Of a stretch of DNA of 46,716 bases, positions 7,320 through 17,081 are shown piece by piece. Position numbers and translations under genes: made by a program. Below the pieces are notes generated by a model that was not told where the DNA came from, did not search any database, and worked only from the letters and a program-made list of their open reading frames with translations. Origin of the DNA: Syntrophomonadaceae bacterium (lineage in GTDB: Bacteria > Bacillota > Dethiobacteria > DTU022 > UBA8154); the NCBI GenBank assembly GCA_007131175.1, contig SLRC01000002.1:1-46716 (forward strand), given 5' to 3'. Numbering within the stretch: the first letter of the stretch is position 1; every line of letters starts with the position of its first letter.

Positions 7320-8279
7320 ATGAAGAGGAGTAAGGAGATAATCGGGGTGCCTGTTATCAGCATTTCAGCCGGAATACAGGTTGGGGTTGTTAAGGGGCTG
7401 GTTATAAATCCCCAGCAAAAAACTGTTGAATTTCTGCTGCTCAACGAAGAGGAAAACAGTAAAGGGATGAAAGGTATCCCCTTTCGCTACGCTGAAGGGG
7501 TTGGGGAATATGCCGTTACAGTGGAAAATGAAAGTGTGATGATGGAAATATCACGTATTGGAATCTTACAAGAACTACAGGAAAAAAATATTAACATTAT
7601 CGGCACTAAAGTTATTACCAGAAAAGGGAAGTACCTGGGCGATGCGAGCGAATATTCAATTGACATTGAGACTGGGATCCTTAAGGAAATTTATTACCAG
7701 GCCGATGATGAAAACGAATACAAAATTCCTGTTGAAAAAGTCATAACTCTGGGCACTGAAGTACTTGTAGTGGAAGTGATGGGGGCTGGTGAAGCCACTA
7801 CTTGTACTGAATCAGATCAAATAAATTTTAAAGGGGGAGATGAGAGATCATCCGGGATTCAGTGTATGGAACAAGTAATTTCTGAGCAACCTGATCCACC
7901 AAGGCCAGTAACGGAGCAAATTGAAGTTGTAACGCCTTTAGCTGGAATGTTTCAGGATATTCCAAATGAAAAGCCTGCTGCCCATGCTGTTAACCCTGCG
8001 GCCGAACAGCCTGATAAGGACACATTAAACCTCGAAGCAGGCCTCACTGAAAAGGAAATGCTGAGTTCCTCCACTCCCGGTGACCTGGATCCCGCAGACG
8101 TATTTATTCAGAGACAACGGCAGTTTTTGATCGGCAAAACCCTGCTTAAGGATCTTCAGTCAAAAGAAGGGGAGGTCATTGCCTGGGAAAATGAGTTGGT
8201 GACAGAGCACCTTTTTGACAAAGTTTACAAAATAGGAGCACAAAAGATAATGGAGCTGGCCATGTCTGTGAGGGAATAA
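7320..8279 (+). CDS. PRC-barrel domain protein
   Basis: A 319-residue protein with two PRC-barrel-like beta units. The first, about residues 5-75, contains GVPVISISAGIQVG and a KGLVINPQQKTVEFLLL strand. The second, about 85-150, contains GTKVITRKGKYLGDASEYSI. A long acidic, low-complexity linker (about 155-260) is followed by a C-terminal helical segment with another KTLLKDLQSKEGEVIAWE barrel-like motif. PRC-barrel proteins bind RNA, proteins or membrane partners in photosynthesis, RNA maturation and sporulation; which applies here cannot be read. The ATG follows AAGGGAGG. It is a typical clostridial gene. Confidence 0.75.
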   Translation: MKRSKEIIGVPVISISAGIQVGVVKGLVINPQQKTVEFLLLNEEENSKGMKGIPFRYAEGVGEYAVTVENESVMMEISRIGILQELQEKNINIIGTKVITRKGKYLGDASEYSIDIETGILKEIYYQADDENEYKIPVEKVITLGTEVLVVEVMGAGEATTCTESDQINFKGGDERSSGIQCMEQVISEQPDPPRPVTEQIEVVTPLAGMFQDIPNEKPAAHAVNPAAEQPDKDTLNLEAGLTEKEMLSSSTPGDLDPADVFIQRQRQFLIGKTLLKDLQSKEGEVIAWENELVTEHLFDKVYKIGAQKIMELAMSVRE

Positions 8280-8402
8280 GATAAAAAAACGGAAAGAGAC
8301 CATTATGTACCCCTTTGCAGGTTTATCCTGTTAGGCCGGACTTTACTGTTGCACAATTGACCGATTTCAGTCAAATGACTGCTTTCGCCCGGACCGTTCT
8401 GA

Positions 8403-8555
8403 AAGGTATCGGTCAGGCCATTACATAATAATTTATTTGCCGCTGCGATGCTGAACGGACAATGTCTGGGACCGGATGAAATTCTTCCCGGTATTGGTGG
8501 TGGTGTCTGTAATACTTTAGGATTGGCAGTGGGGGGGGTGAGTGATTTTTGTTGA
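8403..8555 (+). pseudogene. Possible remnant of a VanW-like gene
   Basis: A short frame open from 8403, with no ATG until 8448, encodes LFAAAMLNGQCLGPDEI followed at once by LPGIGGGVCNTLGLA. In VanW/YoaR-like proteins the motif LAAxxLNGxxLxPGE is followed some tens of residues later by GGGxCQxSxTLY. The fragment looks like these two motifs joined after an internal loss. It has no start region and a stop lies just upstream, so it would be non-functional. It is only a resemblance seen by eye and could be chance. It overlaps the start of the FapA gene. Confidence 0.25.
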
Positions 8556-10339
8556 CAAACGAAAGGGATGGCCAGATTGGTGTTGTTGAAGGAAAGATAA
8601 AAATCATTGCCCCCAAAGGGGGGGGTAAGGGGGCCGCACTATACCCTCCTGAAGAAGGGGGTGTAATTTATGTAAACGGGGTGGAACTGGAAAAACAAAT
8701 TACATGTGATTCCCAGGATATTGTTACCTTAGAACCCACCACCTATATGGAGGATGCCCGTTTGGAAGTAAAAATTTCCCCTGATGGACTTAATGCCCTG
8801 GCCGCTGTTTTTCCACGCAGAGTTGTTACATATCAACTAAAGGATACTCCCCTTTGTGCAAGCTTAAAGCCTCAATTGGAAAAAAGTGAGAAAGTGGAAA
8901 AACTGCTTACCCTGGAACAGGCTGAGCAGGAGTTGAGAAAACAGAACGTACTGCACGGGCTTAGCATGGCCGCCCTCAACGAGCTTGTTAAAACCGCTAA
9001 CGGCGAATTTAATACGGTCGCCTGGGGACTGGATAAACAGGAAGGCAAAAACGGACGCCTTGAGTTTGTTGTGAACCATGAAGTGGAAGTTATTAATTAT
9101 GAAGAGGAAAACACGAGGGCAGATTTTCGGGAAAAATATCGCTACCCGTCAGTAAAAAAAGGGGATGTGATCGCCATTCTCCACCCACCGGAGGAGGGAA
9201 AGCCCGGGCAGCGGGTAACGGGTGAAGTGATTGTTCCCAAACCTGTAAAAGCTGCCAAGGTCCGGTGTGGAGAAGGAACGGAGTTTGCCGATAATAATAA
9301 AGATATTGTTGCACTGAAAGACGGCCGTATGATTGTTGCGGGTTATCATATTAAGGTTGTTAACCTGCTTGTTCATAAGGGCGATGTGAACATGGAAAGT
9401 GGCAACATCCGCTTTAACGGGGATGTTCGTATTTTTGGAAATGTGACGGAAGGGATGATCGTGGAAGCCAGCGGTTCATTGATTGTAGATAACAATTGTT
9501 ATGGTGCTACCCTTAATGCCGGCAGCGGTATACACGTTGGCAAAAATGTGGTTAAGTGTGACGTACAGGGAGGAACATTTTTTGCCCTGCTGCGGGAAGT
9601 GCTGATTCTTGTCAATCAGCTCACGGAAGAGCTGGACGGGTTTATTGAAAACCTGAAGCAGATATTTAAGGGCCTGGCTGAGAAGGGGCAAAAGGTTGAT
9701 AATGCTTATCTGAAGCGTATTATCAAGATGCTTTTTGAAAAAAGCAACGGTTTGCGTGATACATTAATGCTCCTTGAGCGCCGCCTGGAGCAAAATAGCT
9801 TTTCTTACCTGGACCACACTAAAGAGGCCATAGAATCGCTGCAGGCCTTTTTTTCATTGGACATGGAAAAATGTAACCCCGACGAACTGATAAAGTCTTT
9901 AAAAATATTCAGAACCCTTTCCGAGGGATACCATGAAGAACTGAAAGAATTGCCTTTACTTAGTATTTCATATACACAGAACAGCAATATCCGGCACAGC
10001 GGCCATATTGAAATCACCGGGGCTGGGAGCTATTTCTCCAGTATGCATGCCGGGGGCGAAGTGAGGGTGCAGGGTGTTTTTCGCGGGGGCACTATTAAGG
10101 CGGAAAGCAATGTAAAAGTCAACGAATTTGTCTATATTTCCACTGCAGCAGAGAGTGGTGAAAAAAAGGACGCGATCAGGATTAAAGTTCCGGCACAATC
10201 TGCTATCCATTTCAACCTGGTCCATGAAGATACGACCGTCCAGGTTGGGAAGATGGTTTACCGTTTTGACAGGGAGTATTCAAAAATAAAAGTCAGCTTC
10301 GATCCTCAGGAAGGGTTGTTAAAATTAACCAACCTATAA
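8549..10339 (+). CDS. FapA/DUF342 family protein
   Basis: A 596-residue cytoplasmic protein of the DUF342 (FapA) family. The N-terminal half has a beta-rich domain (to about residue 190). Then comes the signature segment KKGDVIAILHPPEEGKPG and the repeated-beta region with DGRMIVAGYHIKV, NGDVRIFGNV and GSGIHVGKNVVKCDV (about 200-340). A helical coiled region (about 345-460) is followed by a second beta-helix half with HIEITGAG and GGTIKAESNV. DUF342 proteins are linked to cell-surface polymer or polar-localisation roles; the precise job is not readable here. The start is TTG 8549 or the adjacent TTG 8552, downstream of a G-rich ribosome binding site. Confidence 0.85.
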   Translation: MLTNERDGQIGVVEGKIKIIAPKGGGKGAALYPPEEGGVIYVNGVELEKQITCDSQDIVTLEPTTYMEDARLEVKISPDGLNALAAVFPRRVVTYQLKDTPLCASLKPQLEKSEKVEKLLTLEQAEQELRKQNVLHGLSMAALNELVKTANGEFNTVAWGLDKQEGKNGRLEFVVNHEVEVINYEEENTRADFREKYRYPSVKKGDVIAILHPPEEGKPGQRVTGEVIVPKPVKAAKVRCGEGTEFADNNKDIVALKDGRMIVAGYHIKVVNLLVHKGDVNMESGNIRFNGDVRIFGNVTEGMIVEASGSLIVDNNCYGATLNAGSGIHVGKNVVKCDVQGGTFFALLREVLILVNQLTEELDGFIENLKQIFKGLAEKGQKVDNAYLKRIIKMLFEKSNGLRDTLMLLERRLEQNSFSYLDHTKEAIESLQAFFSLDMEKCNPDELIKSLKIFRTLSEGYHEELKELPLLSISYTQNSNIRHSGHIEITGAGSYFSSMHAGGEVRVQGVFRGGTIKAESNVKVNEFVYISTAAESGEKKDAIRIKVPAQSAIHFNLVHEDTTVQVGKMVYRFDREYSKIKVSFDPQEGLLKLTNL

Positions 10340-10389
10340 TTCCCCACTATTGTTGACAATGCATTTCCTTGGTATAAAAGATCTTAACA

Positions 10390-10418
10390 TTGACATGACA
10401 GGGAAGTTTCTGTACCAT
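10390..10418 (+). promoter_or_regulatory. Candidate sigma-A promoter upstream of molybdopterin genes
   Basis: TTGACA at 10390-10395 is separated by 17 nt from TACCAT at 10413-10418. The -35 box is perfect and the -10 box matches four of six positions, with TG just before it. AGATCTT (10379-10385) and AAGATCT (10426-10432) form an inverted repeat that brackets the promoter and could be an operator. Confidence 0.5.
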
Positions 10419-10456
10419 TAAACAGAAGATCTCTTTATTATGGGAGGCGATATGTA

Positions 10457-10624
10457 GTGGAAGAGGCAAAAAAAGCGATTAAAGAGCTGGCCCCCGAGGG
10501 AAAAATACCTTGCGTGATGGCATTTAAAGTAGCACGGGAGCACAACTGTTCACTGGAAGATGTGGGCAAACTCTGTAATGAACTTGATGTTAAGATTGTG
10601 AGCTGTCAGCTTGGCTGTTTCTAG
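10457..10624 (+). CDS. 55-residue cysteine-containing protein upstream of moeA
   Basis: A short gene starting at GTG 10457, 9 nt after a GGGAGG site. It encodes a 55-residue protein with four cysteines: one in GKIPCVMAF, one in HNCSLED, one in LCNEL, and a closing SCQLGCF with two more ligands in range. A helix-loop-helix pattern (VAREHNCSLEDVGKLCNEL) resembles the DNA-binding or adaptor helices of small regulators. It lies directly before moeA, 76 nt upstream. The good ribosome binding site, amino-acid-like composition and position support a real gene. It may be a metal-binding accessory to molybdopterin synthesis; this is inference. Confidence 0.65.
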   Translation: MEEAKKAIKELAPEGKIPCVMAFKVAREHNCSLEDVGKLCNELDVKIVSCQLGCF

Positions 10625-10700
10625 TTTTGAGATCAACCAAGTGGTTTAATTTATTTGAACTTAAACTTCGCATTTTACTGTCTTTTGGAGTTGAGTTATT

Positions 10701-11954
10701 TTGCTTACAGTTTTGCCAGTTCACAGGGCTCAGCAAGTGATAGTTAAGTCCCTGGCATTAAAACCTGCCCGGGGTGAAACAGTGACGCTTCATCATGCTC
10801 CCGGGCGGATTACCGCCGGGGATATTTTTGCGCCGGAAGAACTTCCTTCTTTTCCCCGTTCTACGATGGACGGTTTTGCCGTGCGCAGCGCTGATACGTT
10901 CGGTGCCTCCGAAGGGCTTCCCGCTCTTCTTAACATTAAAGGAACCATTCTCATGGGAAAAGAACCTCCAGGATCTATTGCCCCCGGTGAAGCCATGTCC
11001 ATACCCACAGGTGGGGTGCTGCCCCAGGGAAGTGATAGCGTTGTAATGGTGGAATACTGCGAGCAACTTGGGGAAAGCGTGGCGGTGCTCCGCCCCGTTA
11101 CGCCACTGGAGAACACGATCCAGGCCGGGGATGATTACCAGTCCGGTGATTTGGTGCTGCCCGCGGGCCACTTGATCCGACCCCAGGATGGGGGTATTAT
11201 GGCAGCTCTGGGTCTTCTGAAAATAGAAGTTGTTGTTCGCCCCAGGGTGATCATATTTTCCACCGGGGATGAAATCATTCCTCCGGAAGAAACACCCCGG
11301 GCAGGCCAGGTTAGAGATGTAAACGGGTTTTTGCTGGGGTCACAGGTTCTTGAAAATGGCGGAGATGCTATTTTTGGCGGAATAATCTCAGATCGCAAAG
11401 AGGTGCTTCATAATGCTTTGCTGCAGGCCCTGCAAGAAGCGGATCTGGTGCTTGTTTCCGGGGGAAGCTCCGTGGGCACAAGAGATGTTGCCATCGAAGC
11501 CATTAATGCTCTCCCCGGTGAAGGGGTTTTGTTTCATGGGGTGTCTATGCGTCCAGGGAAACCCCTGCTCTACGGCATGAGTGAAGGAAAACCTGTGTTC
11601 GGCCTCTCCGGCAATCCAGTTTCAGCAATGTTTGGCTTTATCCTTTTTGTGAAGCCCGTGTTGCGTATGCTTTGTGGCATGCCTCCTTTTGCAGCTATTG
11701 TCCCCACTGTTGAAGCGGTTTTGGATACTAATATTGCTTCAAATGGAGGCAGGGAAGACTATATCAGGGTATCACTAAACACTGAGGGAAGTACAGGAAT
11801 CACTAACTGGGAAGGCAATGTGATACGTGCACGTCCTGTATTTGGTGGTCCGGGATTACTGCAAACGGTGGTTCAGGGAGATGGCTATTTTGTTATTCCC
11901 CGTGATGTGGAAGGGGTAGCTGCGGGAAGCATCGTCAAGGTATTGCTCTTCTAA
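10701..11954 (+). CDS. moeA: Molybdopterin molybdenumtransferase MoeA
   Basis: A 417-residue enzyme that inserts molybdate into adenylylated molybdopterin. It shows the typical MoeA order: an N-terminal domain with STMDGFAVRSADTFGA, domain II with IPTGGVLPQGSDSVVMVE, the MoCF-biosynthesis domain with STGDEIIPPEE, VSGGSSVGTRD and MRPGKPLLYG, and a C-terminal beta domain. The start is TTG 10701 after a GGAG site. A second MoeA-type gene follows after a short gap, and MogA/MoaB after that, so this is a cofactor-maturation block for Mo or W enzymes such as formate dehydrogenase. Confidence 0.93.
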   Translation: MLTVLPVHRAQQVIVKSLALKPARGETVTLHHAPGRITAGDIFAPEELPSFPRSTMDGFAVRSADTFGASEGLPALLNIKGTILMGKEPPGSIAPGEAMSIPTGGVLPQGSDSVVMVEYCEQLGESVAVLRPVTPLENTIQAGDDYQSGDLVLPAGHLIRPQDGGIMAALGLLKIEVVVRPRVIIFSTGDEIIPPEETPRAGQVRDVNGFLLGSQVLENGGDAIFGGIISDRKEVLHNALLQALQEADLVLVSGGSSVGTRDVAIEAINALPGEGVLFHGVSMRPGKPLLYGMSEGKPVFGLSGNPVSAMFGFILFVKPVLRMLCGMPPFAAIVPTVEAVLDTNIASNGGREDYIRVSLNTEGSTGITNWEGNVIRARPVFGGPGLLQTVVQGDGYFVIPRDVEGVAAGSIVKVLLF

Positions 11955-12043
11955 AGACATTAGAGGGTAATTATAATAACAGTCCAAAGTCATAATTAAT
12001 GATTAATAATTGTGCCCTGACTTATTTATCGGAGGCTGGTGTT

Positions 12044-13957
12044 TTGGAAAGAAAAATATATCTGAACAATCTTCCCCTGGAACGGGCCAGAGAAATATTT
12101 TGGGATACCGCCCTTAAGCGGGAAATGGCGATGGTGGAATTGGACACACGTCTTGCTGCCGGAAGAGTAACAGCAGAGCCAGTATTTGCCCGCATTTCCT
12201 CGCCCCATTATCATGCCTCAGCAATGGATGGGATAGCAGTTAAAGCTGCAGATACTTTTGGGGCCGTACCCACTGCACCACGAAGGTTAATGCTCTCGCA
12301 AAATGCCTTCCCCGTAGATACAGGTGGTGCATTGCCTCCCCAGTGCGATGCTGTAGTGATGATCGAAAATGTTACTTTTCCCGATAGTAATAACCCCCAG
12401 CTAATTGAGATAAGGGAGGCGGTTGCGCCCTGGCAGCATGTCCGGTCTATTGGCGAGGATGTGGTTGCAGCGGAGATGATCATCCCCTCATATCATTTAA
12501 TCCGGCCTTTTGATTTGGGTGCACTGCTAAGCGGTGGAATATTTCAGCTTAAAGTTTTAAAAAAACCACTGGTCAGTCTTATCCCCACCGGTTCGGAAAT
12601 CATTCCTCCGGGAAGGATTCCTAACAGCGGGGAAATCATTGAATCCAATACATACACATCTGCCGCTGCCATAGAGCAGTGGGGTGGAGATGTTACCCGC
12701 CAGGCGGTAGTTTGGGATGAGGTCCATCTGTTGGAGAAGGCCGTCTCACGGGCTGTGCGTTTTAGCGATTTGGTCCTGATCAGTGCCGGTTCTTCCGCCG
12801 GTCGTCGTGACCATACTTTCCATGTTCTTGATCGGCTGGGAGAGGTCCTTGCACATGGAGTGGCCATACGTCCTGGTAAGCCGGTTGTTTTGGCAGTGGT
12901 TGACGGAGTGCCTGTTGTGGGCTTGCCCGGTTACCCGGTTGCTGCATATACAGTGCTCGAACTGTTCATCCGGCCCCTGTTATATGCCTGGCAGAAGCAA
13001 CCTATTCCTCCCCGGGAGGTGTTGCATGCCAGGAGTTCGCGCCGCATTCTCTCTTCCTTAAAAGAAGAAGAATACTTGCGCCTGAAAGTGGGAAAAGTGA
13101 ACAACAACTTTATTGCCACACCGCTTGCCCGGGGCGCCGGAGTGAGTATGTCCCTGGTCCGTGCCGATGGGCTGGCTTCCATACTCCAGGATCAGGAAGG
13201 AGTGGAGGCAGGTGATAATTTAGTCGTTAGCCTCTGGCGCACCCTCAGGGAGATTGAAAATACCATTGTTTGCCTGGGAAGTCACGATTTAAGCTTAGAT
13301 ATTCTTTACGACTTTTTAAAAAGGAGCGATTCGCCATATACTCTATCCTCCGCCCATGTGGGCAGTATGGGAGGAATCATGGCCCTGCAACGGGAAGAAA
13401 CCCACATTGCCGGACTCCATCTCCTTGATCCGGAAAGTGGCAGTTACAATATTCCCTACCTGAAGCGTTACCTTCCACAAAAAGAAATTCGCCTTGTGCA
13501 TCTTGCCCGCCGCGAACTTGGTTTGATTGTCAAACCTGGAAATCCCCGCAATATTAATAGCATTGCGGACTTGACCAGGGAGGGAATAATCATTGTTAAT
13601 CGCCAGAAAGGGGCTGGCACCAGGGTTTTTCTCGATTACTCTCTTGCAGGCGAAAATATCGACCCGAATAGAATTCAAGGTTATGACCGTGAAGAATTCA
13701 ACCATCTTGCCGTGTCGGCAGCAGTAAAAGCGGGGAACGCAGATGCGGGCCTGGGTATCAGGGCTGCCGCTTCCACCCTGGGGATGGATTTTATTCCCCT
13801 TGCCTGGGAAGATTACGATCTTGCCATTGCTGCTGCGTTTTATGAAACTGAACAATATAATACCCTGATTGAAGTCATTTCCTCCCCGGCCTTTCGGGCG
13901 GCGGTGGAGAAGATGGGCGGCTATAATCTAAAGGAAAGCGGGAAGATAGTAAAATAG
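12044..13957 (+). CDS. MoeA fused to a PBP-like substrate-binding domain
   Basis: A 637-residue two-part protein. The first ~395 residues are a second MoeA with SAMDGIAVKAADTFGA, GGALPPQCDAVVMIE, PTGSEIIPPG and ISAGSSAGRRD. The last ~230 residues form a periplasmic-binding-protein-like domain (PBP_like, as in ModE/LysR-type sensors) with GSHDLSLDILYDFL, KGAGTRVFLDYSL and ADAGLGIRAAA. There is no signal peptide, so this sensor domain is cytoplasmic and may bind molybdate, tungstate or cofactor. The ORF opens at 11999, but TTG 12044 lies 8 nt after GGAGG and gives a normal MoeA N-terminus, so I use it. Such fusions are known in clostridia and archaea. It may discriminate Mo from W. Confidence 0.9.
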   Translation: MERKIYLNNLPLERAREIFWDTALKREMAMVELDTRLAAGRVTAEPVFARISSPHYHASAMDGIAVKAADTFGAVPTAPRRLMLSQNAFPVDTGGALPPQCDAVVMIENVTFPDSNNPQLIEIREAVAPWQHVRSIGEDVVAAEMIIPSYHLIRPFDLGALLSGGIFQLKVLKKPLVSLIPTGSEIIPPGRIPNSGEIIESNTYTSAAAIEQWGGDVTRQAVVWDEVHLLEKAVSRAVRFSDLVLISAGSSAGRRDHTFHVLDRLGEVLAHGVAIRPGKPVVLAVVDGVPVVGLPGYPVAAYTVLELFIRPLLYAWQKQPIPPREVLHARSSRRILSSLKEEEYLRLKVGKVNNNFIATPLARGAGVSMSLVRADGLASILQDQEGVEAGDNLVVSLWRTLREIENTIVCLGSHDLSLDILYDFLKRSDSPYTLSSAHVGSMGGIMALQREETHIAGLHLLDPESGSYNIPYLKRYLPQKEIRLVHLARRELGLIVKPGNPRNINSIADLTREGIIIVNRQKGAGTRVFLDYSLAGENIDPNRIQGYDREEFNHLAVSAAVKAGNADAGLGIRAAASTLGMDFIPLAWEDYDLAIAAAFYETEQYNTLIEVISSPAFRAAVEKMGGYNLKESGKIVK

Positions 13958-13988
13958 GCATTATCTTTTTTTGCCAGGAGGTGTATTT

Positions 13989-14504
13989 ATGGTACACGAG
14001 CATACCCAACCTGCAAACTTAAGGTTTGCGGTATTAACTGCCAGCGACCGCAGTTCATCGGGTGAGCGGGAAGATATTAGCGGTGTGGAAATAGGAAGAA
14101 TTTGCGGGGAAGCCGGTTGGGAACTGGTTTCTCATACAATTGTTGCCGATGACAAGGAAATGTTGAAAAAAGAAATGATCAGGCTGTGTGATATCTTGCA
14201 GGTAGGCCTGGTTATTACCACAGGGGGAACAGGCCTTGCTCCGCGTGACTTTACACCTGATGCCACTCTCGAAGTTATTGAAAAACTCGTTCCCGGCATG
14301 GCCGAAGCCATGCGCCTGGAAAGCCTTAAAAAAACACCCCACGCCATGCTTTCCCGCGCAATCTGCGGTATAAGGGGAAAAACACTTATTGTTAATCTTC
14401 CGGGCAGTCCAAAAGCCGTGCGTGAATGTCTTGAAGTGATTATTGCGGCTATTCCACATGCTGTTGCCCTGCTAGGTGGCGGTGTTTCCGATTGTGCAAG
14501 GTAA
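13989..14504 (+). CDS. mog: Molybdopterin adenylyltransferase MogA/MoaB family
   Basis: A 171-residue MoCF-biosynthesis-fold protein that activates molybdopterin by adenylylation before MoeA acts. Motifs are AVLTASDRSSSGE near the N-terminus, TTGGTGLAPRDFTPDAT, and the terminal VNLPGSPKAV. The ATG at 13989 follows AGGAGG at the ideal spacing, so the open frame back to 13971 is not used. It starts 31 nt after the MoeA-PBP gene and probably belongs to the same transcript. A terminator-like structure lies downstream. Confidence 0.9.
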   Translation: MVHEHTQPANLRFAVLTASDRSSSGEREDISGVEIGRICGEAGWELVSHTIVADDKEMLKKEMIRLCDILQVGLVITTGGTGLAPRDFTPDATLEVIEKLVPGMAEAMRLESLKKTPHAMLSRAICGIRGKTLIVNLPGSPKAVRECLEVIIAAIPHAVALLGGGVSDCAR

Positions 14505-14554
14505 GAATACCGGCACTTTCGCCACTGCAAGGGGCTGGTTTGCTGCCTGCTCAA

Positions 14555-14605
14555 AAAATACCACCCTGGTAAACAACTCCTTCTCTAACCTGGTATTTTA
14601 TTTTA
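14555..14605 (+). terminator. Possible Rho-independent terminator after mog
   Basis: AAAATACCA (14555-14563) pairs with TGGTATTTT (14591-14599). A short GGT/ACC helix inside the long loop could add stability. A T-rich tail follows. The loop is long and bulged, so the call is tentative. The position fits the end of the molybdopterin block. Confidence 0.35.
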
Positions 14606-14802
14606 TACTGCTGGAAGGCTATTCCGAATACTGACCCTGTTTTAGATTGCTCTGTTTCCCAGTGTATATTTTTCTGTGCCATGGGAAAAATATGTTGTGC
14701 TCCAAACTTAGTAAAATTAAGTAATTTGGAGAAATAAAGGGAATTAATCTATTTAAACAGTGCTAACATCCAAATATGGTTTAAATTCACTTGTTGTTCG
14801 AT
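14600..14802. other. Intergenic region before groES
   Basis: No gene is seen here. Together with the terminator and promoter it makes a gap of about 400 bases between mog and groES. A lone CIRCE-like half-site, AGTGCTAA, lies at 14759-14766 without an opposing arm. Confidence 0.4.
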
Positions 14803-14831
14803 TTGCCTTTGCCTTGAGTGAGCGGTAATAT
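14803..14831 (+). promoter_or_regulatory. Candidate sigma-A promoter of groES-groEL
   Basis: TTGCCT (14803-14808), a 17-nt spacer and TAATAT (14826-14831). It lies 15 nt upstream of the CIRCE operator, so HrcA bound there would cover the start point. This is the usual heat-shock repressor layout. Confidence 0.65.
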
Positions 14832-14845
14832 TAACTACAGATTGA

Positions 14846-14872
14846 TTAGCACTCACTTGAAAAGAGTGCTAA
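14846..14872 (+). promoter_or_regulatory. CIRCE operator (HrcA binding site)
   Basis: TTAGCACTC (14846-14854), a 9-nt spacer and GAGTGCTAA (14864-14872): a perfect match to the CIRCE consensus. It lies between the promoter and groES, so groESL should be repressed by HrcA and induced on heat or protein-folding stress. hrcA itself is not in the window. Confidence 0.97.
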
Positions 14873-14920
14873 CAAATAGGATGAATCTAAACAATAAACA
14901 TTAAAAGGAGGTTTTTGTTA

Positions 14921-15208
14921 ATGAAGCTAAAGCCCTTAGGTGACCGGTACATTGTAAAAGTATTGGAGAAAGAGGAAAAAACTGCAGGCGGCATCGTTAT
15001 TCCCGATAAGGCAAAGGAAAAGCCCCAGGAGGGGGAGGTTATGGCCGTAGGTACGGGAAAAACCCTCGATGACGGTACAAAGGTGCAAATGGAACTTAAG
15101 ACGGGAGACAAGGTTGTTTTCTCCAAGTATGCTGGCTCAGAAGTGAAAATTGACAGTGTGGAGTACCTGATCCTGCGTCAGGATGATATTCTGGCTGTTT
15201 ATAGTTAA
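14921..15208 (+). CDS. groES: Co-chaperonin GroES (Hsp10)
   Basis: A 95-residue co-chaperonin that forms the heptameric lid of the GroEL chamber. It starts [10 protein letters not shown], has the mobile loop around [19 protein letters not shown], and the signature [15 protein letters not shown] near the end. The ATG at 14921 lies 9 nt after AAGGAGG; an in-frame TTG six bases upstream is too close to the ribosome binding site. It is first in the CIRCE-controlled operon with groEL. Confidence 0.98.
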   Translation: MKLKPLGDRYIVKVLEKEEKTAGGIVIPDKAKEKPQEGEVMAVGTGKTLDDGTKVQMELKTGDKVVFSKYAGSEVKIDSVEYLILRQDDILAVYS

Positions 15209-15297
15209 TGGCAAATAAGCTTTTGGCACGTGATTGTTAAATTTTAAATCTGCCTTGAGGCAGAAACTAACCTGAGAAATAAGGAGGTTTTACTTAA

Positions 15298-16950
<1,653 letters not shown>

Positions 16951-16964
16951 GCAAAACAGATAAT

Positions 16965-16997
16965 AAAAAAACCGGGAGAAAACCTCCCGGTTTTTTT
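16965..16997 (+). terminator. Rho-independent terminator of groESL
   Basis: ACCGGGAG (16971-16978) pairs with CTCCCGGT (16984-16991) across a 5-nt loop, followed by seven T residues. The A-run before it pairs with the T-run, so it may also work on the opposite strand. Confidence 0.92.
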
Positions 16998-17025
16998 GTG
17001 AGATAAAAAGGAAATAGGCTGAGCC

Positions 17026-17054
17026 TTGACGAATTGTAAATACTCAGGTATTCG
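17026..17054 (+). promoter_or_regulatory. Candidate promoter of the guaA-pur operon
   Basis: TTGACG (17026-17031), 17 nt, and TATTCG (17049-17054). The -35 is good and the -10 is weak. The leader is under 30 nt and no purine riboswitch is visible, so any guanine control would have to act by another means. Confidence 0.4.
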
Positions 17055-17081
17055 ACAGATGGAAGGGAGCATAAGCAAGGG

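Noticed and set aside
10758-11171. 137-codon minus-strand frame inside moeA
   Set aside because: Shadow of the conserved MoeA sequence on the plus strand.
14759-14766. Second CIRCE-like half-site
   Set aside because: It has no matching TTAGCACTC arm at the right spacing; only the pair at 14846-14872 is complete.
16998-17081. Purine riboswitch upstream of guaA
   Set aside because: The leader is too short and has no purine-aptamer core or paired stems; only a weak promoter is seen.
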